This document shows, piece by piece, positions 34,509 through 37,117 of a stretch of 37,117 nt of DNA. Under the pieces are notes generated by a model that saw only the letters and a list, made by a program, of their open reading frames with translations, was not told the origin of the DNA and did not search any database. Numbering within the stretch: the stretch's first letter is position 1; each line of letters opens with the position of its first letter. Both the position numbers and the translations under genes were made by a program. The DNA comes from Candidatus Aminicenantota bacterium (GTDB taxonomy: Bacteria; Acidobacteriota; Aminicenantia; Aminicenantales; Aminicenantaceae): NCBI GenBank assembly GCA_011772495.1, contig WVZL01000037.1, positions 1 through 37,117 on the forward strand, read 5' to 3'.

Positions 34509-34819
34509 AGAGTCTAGAGCCCAGTTATTGAAGTCTTAAAAAATTGACTGTCTTTGCCTTTCTCCCCGATGAAATGGATGTCACACTTTGTGTCTTTCCT
34601 AACGCCTTCTAATTACCTGTAAAAGAATAAGATAGAAGGATCATTTCCAAAAAAGTGTGACCGTCTTTTTCCTTCCTTAATTTCCCTTCCATCCCTTCAC
34701 ATCTTTATTTCCTTAGGTTTCAATAAGTTATAGCTACTCTTCTGCACTCTTTTCATTGGTATAAAAATTGCTATATTCATAGTCGAAAAACACGGGTAAA
34801 GAATTCAATGGAGGTTAAG
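34509..34819. other. 311-bp gene-free gap with a long-range inverted repeat
   Basis: No credible ORF is seen on either strand. GTCACACTTT at 34580-34589 and AAAGTGTGAC at 34652-34661 are a perfect 10-bp inverted repeat with a 62-base spacer, and each is followed or preceded by similar GTCTTT/T-rich sequence. This could be a degenerate mobile-element end or a large hairpin. No clear terminator for hutU is visible; the AGTC/GACT stem at about 34539 is too short. A promoter candidate lies at the 3' side. Confidence 0.45.
34750..34777 (+). promoter_or_regulatory. Candidate promoter for the twin small-peptide genes
   Basis: TTTTCA (34750-34755) and TATATT (34772-34777) with a 16-base spacer give a moderate sigma-70-type match. 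The predicted start near 34784 leaves a leader of about 35 bases that contains the GGAGG ribosome binding site at 34810-34814. The surrounding AT-rich sequence makes chance matches common. Confidence 0.4.
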
Positions 34820-35062
34820 ATGAAATTTTTTAAACGCGAGAGTCTTAGGAAAATTTTCGTCGTTTCTTCCGTTCTGCTGTTATTGTTAGTCATCATTGCG
34901 CCTCCGGGATTGGAAGCGCGAAGAAGAGCAGAATGCAGGAGAGCCTATATCAAATGTGGAACCAACGCTGTCTTGCTTACGATTGCTAATCCAACACTCG
35001 GGATAGCCTGGGCTGCGGGTTGCATTGTCGGCTATGTTTGGTGCTTAGAGTTCTTTGGCTAA
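34820..35062 (+). CDS. Small secreted twin-CX6C peptide A
   Basis: This 80-aa precursor has a basic N-region, a hydrophobic core (IFVVSSVLLLLLVIIAPP) and a likely signal peptidase site after GLEA33. The mature part of about 47 residues begins RRRAEC. Cysteines are at 39, 46, 68 and 75, that is C-X6-C, 21 residues, C-X6-C, with CRRAYIKC at the first pair and CIVGYVWC at the second. This suggests a disulfide-linked helical hairpin. The start is ATG 34820 with GGAGG five bases upstream; the upstream ATG at 34808 has none. A homologue with the same cysteine spacing follows ten bases downstream. No family recognised. Confidence 0.75.
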   Translation: MKFFKRESLRKIFVVSSVLLLLLVIIAPPGLEARRRAECRRAYIKCGTNAVLLTIANPTLGIAWAAGCIVGYVWCLEFFG

Positions 35063-35072
35063 AGAGGTGAAT

Positions 35073-35303
35073 ATGTTCAAAACTCGCGCCAATCTAAGAG
35101 TTATTACTGTTTTTGTCATTTCCTTTATGGTTGTGTTGATTATCGGGATCGGAGAATTAATGGGTTCAGTTAGTGCAAGGAGATGCCATAGAGCTTACAC
35201 CAAGTGCATGTGGCGTTACGGAGGTTACCTGCCTCCACCTCATAACCTGCATGCCTTATATTATTGTGGGACTGGACTGGCTTTCTGTCTTCTCTATATG
35301 TAG
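35073..35303 (+). CDS. Small secreted twin-CX6C peptide B
   Basis: This 76-aa precursor has signal peptide core VITVFVISFMVVLIIGIG and a good signal peptidase site after SVSA35. The mature part of about 41 residues starts RRCHRAYTKC. Cysteines at 38, 45, 65 and 72 give C-X6-C, 19 residues, C-X6-C; the second pair reads CGTGLAFC. CxRAYxKC is shared with the peptide just upstream, so the pair arose by duplication and has since diverged elsewhere. AAGAGGTG precedes ATG 35073 by four bases. A TTG at 35055 would overlap peptide A and is less likely. Confidence 0.75.
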   Translation: MFKTRANLRVITVFVISFMVVLIIGIGELMGSVSARRCHRAYTKCMWRYGGYLPPPHNLHALYYCGTGLAFCLLYM

Positions 35304-35389
35304 AAACAAGAAATGCCAGGAGTTAATCGGTTTTCCTGCCCCTGAAGAATTATAGGGGGCGAGAAAACTCCCCAAAAACGGAGAGGAAC

Positions 35390-36361
35390 ATGAGACAGGG
35401 CAAATTTCTTCTTTTGATTTTATTAATAGTCACCATCCTTCCTTTTCTTTCTCTCAGGGGGGAGGAGTTAAAGATTATCTCTTTAAAGGAAGCATTGTCT
35501 ATTGGGAGCTTAGATGATGATGATCTATACATGTGGGTGGGAGTCACTTCGGATTCGAAAGGGAATATTTATTTAACAGATGCGATGGACTGTTCGATAA
35601 AAAAATTCAATGATCGAGGGCACTTGGTCAAGAAAGCCGGGAGGAAAGGTCAAGGACCCGGAGAATTTCTTGCTGTCCGGCTCATCAAGTATTTTAATGG
35701 TCTTCTGTATGTTACAGACCAAAAAAGACCAGGAATACAGGTCTTTGATGAAGATTTAAATTACCAGCAGCTTATTCCGTTCAGCAAGCAAATTTGGGAT
35801 TTAAAGATTCTCTCCGAGAAGAAAATATTCATCTCGACTCCCTTTATCGCCAGTCCGGAGAAGATTATGGTTATCGATTTTGAGGGAAATTCAAAGATGG
35901 ATACGAGCTCTTTTGATGGAGTGCAGGACTTCTGGCTGAACTTCAGGAAATTTGAGGTGGACAATCAGGGAAATTTGTATGTTGTTTTCACCTTCGAGGA
36001 TAGGATCGAAAAATTCAACCAGAATTTGGAGAAAATATGGTCAAAAAGCCTTTTGGGAAAGAGAAAGGCAAAACGAAAGAAAGCAGAATTCATATTCGGC
36101 CCCTCTCAATTGCCAACAGAAACTGTATACAAAGACATTGCCCTCGATAGCTCGGGCCACCTCTTTATATTAGGCGGGAATACCTCAACAGATCCTGGCC
36201 AAGACGTCTATGTCCTGGATAAAGACGGGAATTATCTGCTCAATTTCATCCTGCCCGAGTCCAGCCACTGTATTCATCTGGACAACCGCAATTTCCTTTA
36301 TTCCAGAGCTGAACAGGGGATGACCCTAAAGAAGTACCGCCTTGAATACATTTCTGAATAA
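35390..36361 (+). CDS. Secreted 6-bladed beta-propeller protein
   Basis: This 323-aa protein has a signal peptide (FLLLILLIVTILPFLSLRGE) and NHL-like blade repeats: SDSKGNIYLTDAMDCSIKKF, NGLLYVTDQKRPGIQVFDED, VDNQGNLYVVFTFEDRIEKF, LDSSGHLFILGG and VYVLDKDGNYLLNF. GRKGQGPGEF after the first blade is the hallmark of the 6-bladed beta-propeller family (PF17170-like). Such proteins are thought to bind ligands or partner proteins outside the cytoplasm; no enzymatic residues are evident. GGAGAGGA precedes the ATG. It lies 86 bases after the twin-cysteine peptides and before a thioredoxin-like lipoprotein. Confidence 0.88.
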   Translation: MRQGKFLLLILLIVTILPFLSLRGEELKIISLKEALSIGSLDDDDLYMWVGVTSDSKGNIYLTDAMDCSIKKFNDRGHLVKKAGRKGQGPGEFLAVRLIKYFNGLLYVTDQKRPGIQVFDEDLNYQQLIPFSKQIWDLKILSEKKIFISTPFIASPEKIMVIDFEGNSKMDTSSFDGVQDFWLNFRKFEVDNQGNLYVVFTFEDRIEKFNQNLEKIWSKSLLGKRKAKRKKAEFIFGPSQLPTETVYKDIALDSSGHLFILGGNTSTDPGQDVYVLDKDGNYLLNFILPESSHCIHLDNRNFLYSRAEQGMTLKKYRLEYISE

Positions 36362-36421
36362 AGGTCTTCTTGGTATTCCATGACATCATGAGCAAAGGAT
36401 AGAGACTATATTCAACAGAAG

Positions 36422-36459
36422 GTCACTGCGAGGCACGAAGAGTCGAGGCCATCCTATGA
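36422..36459 (+). repeat. Dispersed repeat, copy 3
   Basis: GTCACTGCGAGGCACGAAGA followed by GTCGAGGCCATCCTATGA is a degenerate copy of the GCGAGG...GAAG...ATCC repeat, in the same orientation as copy 4, which begins 69 bases later. It lies between the beta-propeller gene and the lipoprotein gene, in a gap with no other feature. Confidence 0.7.
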
Positions 36460-36490
36460 AGTAAAATTGTCTTTACAAACGAAAATAATT

Positions 36491-36529
36491 GTCGTTGCGA
36501 GGCGTGAAGCGACGCAGCAATCCTTATGA
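36491..36529 (+). repeat. Dispersed repeat, copy 4
   Basis: GTCGTTGCGAGGCGTGAAGC followed by GACGCAGCAATCCTTATGA is the copy closest to the common GTCATTGCGAGGAGCGAAGC-type consensus. Read in one frame it gives SLRGVKRRSNP, a translation often mis-annotated as the start of downstream proteins; that would happen here with the lipoprotein gene. Confidence 0.8.
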
Positions 36530-36536
36530 TAAGAAA

Positions 36537-37073
36537 ATGCAAGAACACTTAGTCATCAGGTTAAACAACAAGTATGAAAAAAAATATCATATTAAGATTC
36601 GACCAATCTTCATTTTGGTAATAGTATTGACCTCCTGTATGTCTTTGAATATAAAGACAAGCTCAGAGGAGCTGCGGCCTGAGGAGGGTTTTGCTGGAAC
36701 CAAAAAATTCATTGTGCTGCTTATCGATGGCCAAAGTCTTTTTTGCCCCTTATGTTTGGAGATCTTTCGAAAATTTTGTGACTTGCTACGTTCTTCTGGC
36801 CTGGATGAACATGCTATGGGTGTTCTGGTCTACCAGGTATCAGATGATAACGAAGATAGGCCGGGGTTCGAAAGGGTCATCGAAGGGCGGTTGAGAGGCT
36901 TGATTATCAGCAGCAATATTCGCTTCCCGTTCTTTTATGATGAGTTTCATATTTTTGAAGGAATGGAGCTAGAGGGGGCGACTGTAATTTTATTCGATCG
37001 TTCGAGAAAATTATTAAAAAAATACGCTTTGCCTCTGACGCGTGAGCAAATAGAGGAAGTTCTTTCGTTTTAA
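36537..37073 (+). CDS. Thioredoxin-like lipoprotein with CPLC motif
   Basis: This 178-aa protein has a basic N-region, hydrophobic segment IRPIFILVIV and lipobox LTSC34, so it is probably a lipid-anchored extracytoplasmic protein. FIVLLIDGQSLFCPLCLEIF has C70-PL-C73 right after a beta-strand, the place of the redox CxxC in thioredoxin folds. GATVILFDRSRKLLKKY and a final helix (REQIEEVLSF) fit the C-terminal half. The strand-then-Pro region NIRFPFFYDEF may hold the cis-Pro loop. It could reduce, shuffle or form disulfides in the nearby twin-CX6C peptides (inference). The frame is open to 36489, but that extension is repeat sequence. The ribosome binding site is weak. Confidence 0.7.
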   Translation: MQEHLVIRLNNKYEKKYHIKIRPIFILVIVLTSCMSLNIKTSSEELRPEEGFAGTKKFIVLLIDGQSLFCPLCLEIFRKFCDLLRSSGLDEHAMGVLVYQVSDDNEDRPGFERVIEGRLRGLIISSNIRFPFFYDEFHIFEGMELEGATVILFDRSRKLLKKYALPLTREQIEEVLSF

Positions 37074-37117
37074 AAGATGAGTATTGTCTGCAGGCGAAGA
37101 TGGAGATAAGCTGAATG
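37074..37117 (+). other. Possible start of a further gene at the window edge
   Basis: The last three bases are ATG (37115-37117), with GGAGAT about eight bases upstream. This would fit a gene starting 41 bases after the lipoprotein stop, but nothing of its coding sequence is in the window. Confidence 0.3.

Noticed and set aside
34539..34556. AGTC...GACT stem after hutU as terminator
   Set aside because: The stem is only four base pairs and not followed by a T run.
36489..36536. N-terminal extension of the thioredoxin-like lipoprotein frame
   Set aside because: The added residues (SLRGVKRRSNP) are a translation of the dispersed repeat and push the signal peptide away from the N-terminus.
1..37117. 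CRISPR arrays, tRNA/rRNA genes, phage or transposase genes
   Set aside because: No regularly spaced repeats, cloverleaf-like segments or transposase/integrase motifs were seen on either strand; the only repeats are the short dispersed ones listed.

Overview
The window is bacterial DNA of roughly 43% GC (estimated by eye). It comes from a Gram-negative-type cell with a large Wzx/Wzy-type surface polysaccharide locus. The gene content (many GT4 glycosyltransferases, a 6-bladed beta-propeller secreted protein, a small 'GELMTVKQN'-type secreted protein) resembles uncultured Acidobacteriota/Aminicenantes-like lineages. That taxonomic guess is inference only; no rRNA or tRNA gene is present to test it.

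Region 1 (1-24293) is one same-strand block with no gap above about 105 bp and many ATGA-type overlaps, so it is probably one long transcription unit. It holds the end of an unidentified gene, seven GT4 glycosyltransferases, three SAM-dependent methyltransferases, two radical SAM enzymes, a Wzx-like flippase, a Wzy-like polymerase, an initiating sugar-phosphate transferase and a geranylgeranyl-reductase-like flavoprotein. It ends with a Wzc-type tyrosine autokinase, a CpsB/YwqE-type phosphatase, a second O-antigen ligase/polymerase and a TPR membrane protein. Together these would start a glycan on a polyprenyl phosphate, extend and decorate it, flip it, polymerise it and control its length. 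No outer-membrane Wza/OPX protein is seen in the window. A 14-codon ORF with a good Shine-Dalgarno ends exactly on the ribosome binding site of the kinase gene.

Region 2 (24294-28717) is a looser set: a membrane protein joining a carboxypeptidase-regulatory-like domain to an elongation-factor-like beta-barrel (preceded by a perfect 22-bp palindrome), an ExoA-like GT2, a secreted hypothetical protein bracketed by inverted copies of a dispersed repeat, rsmD, and an unrecognised 284-aa protein.

Region 3 (28718-34508) begins with a hairpin terminator and a near-consensus promoter driving rpmE-prfA-prmC. prmC converges, with interlocked stop codons, on a minus-strand HD-GYP protein whose receiver domain has lost its phospho-acceptor Asp. 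The only strong + strand terminator after prmC lies beyond the start of the HD-GYP gene. Next to it are four TTNACA-like hexamers at an exact 11-bp period, resembling Pho boxes, upstream of a small secreted protein. A solitary hutU follows.

Region 4 (34509-37117) is the most novel-looking part: two adjacent, homologous small secreted peptides, each with a CX6C-X(19-21)-CX6C cysteine pattern, then a 6-bladed beta-propeller protein and a thioredoxin-like lipoprotein with a CPLC motif. Two direct copies of the dispersed repeat lie just before the lipoprotein gene.
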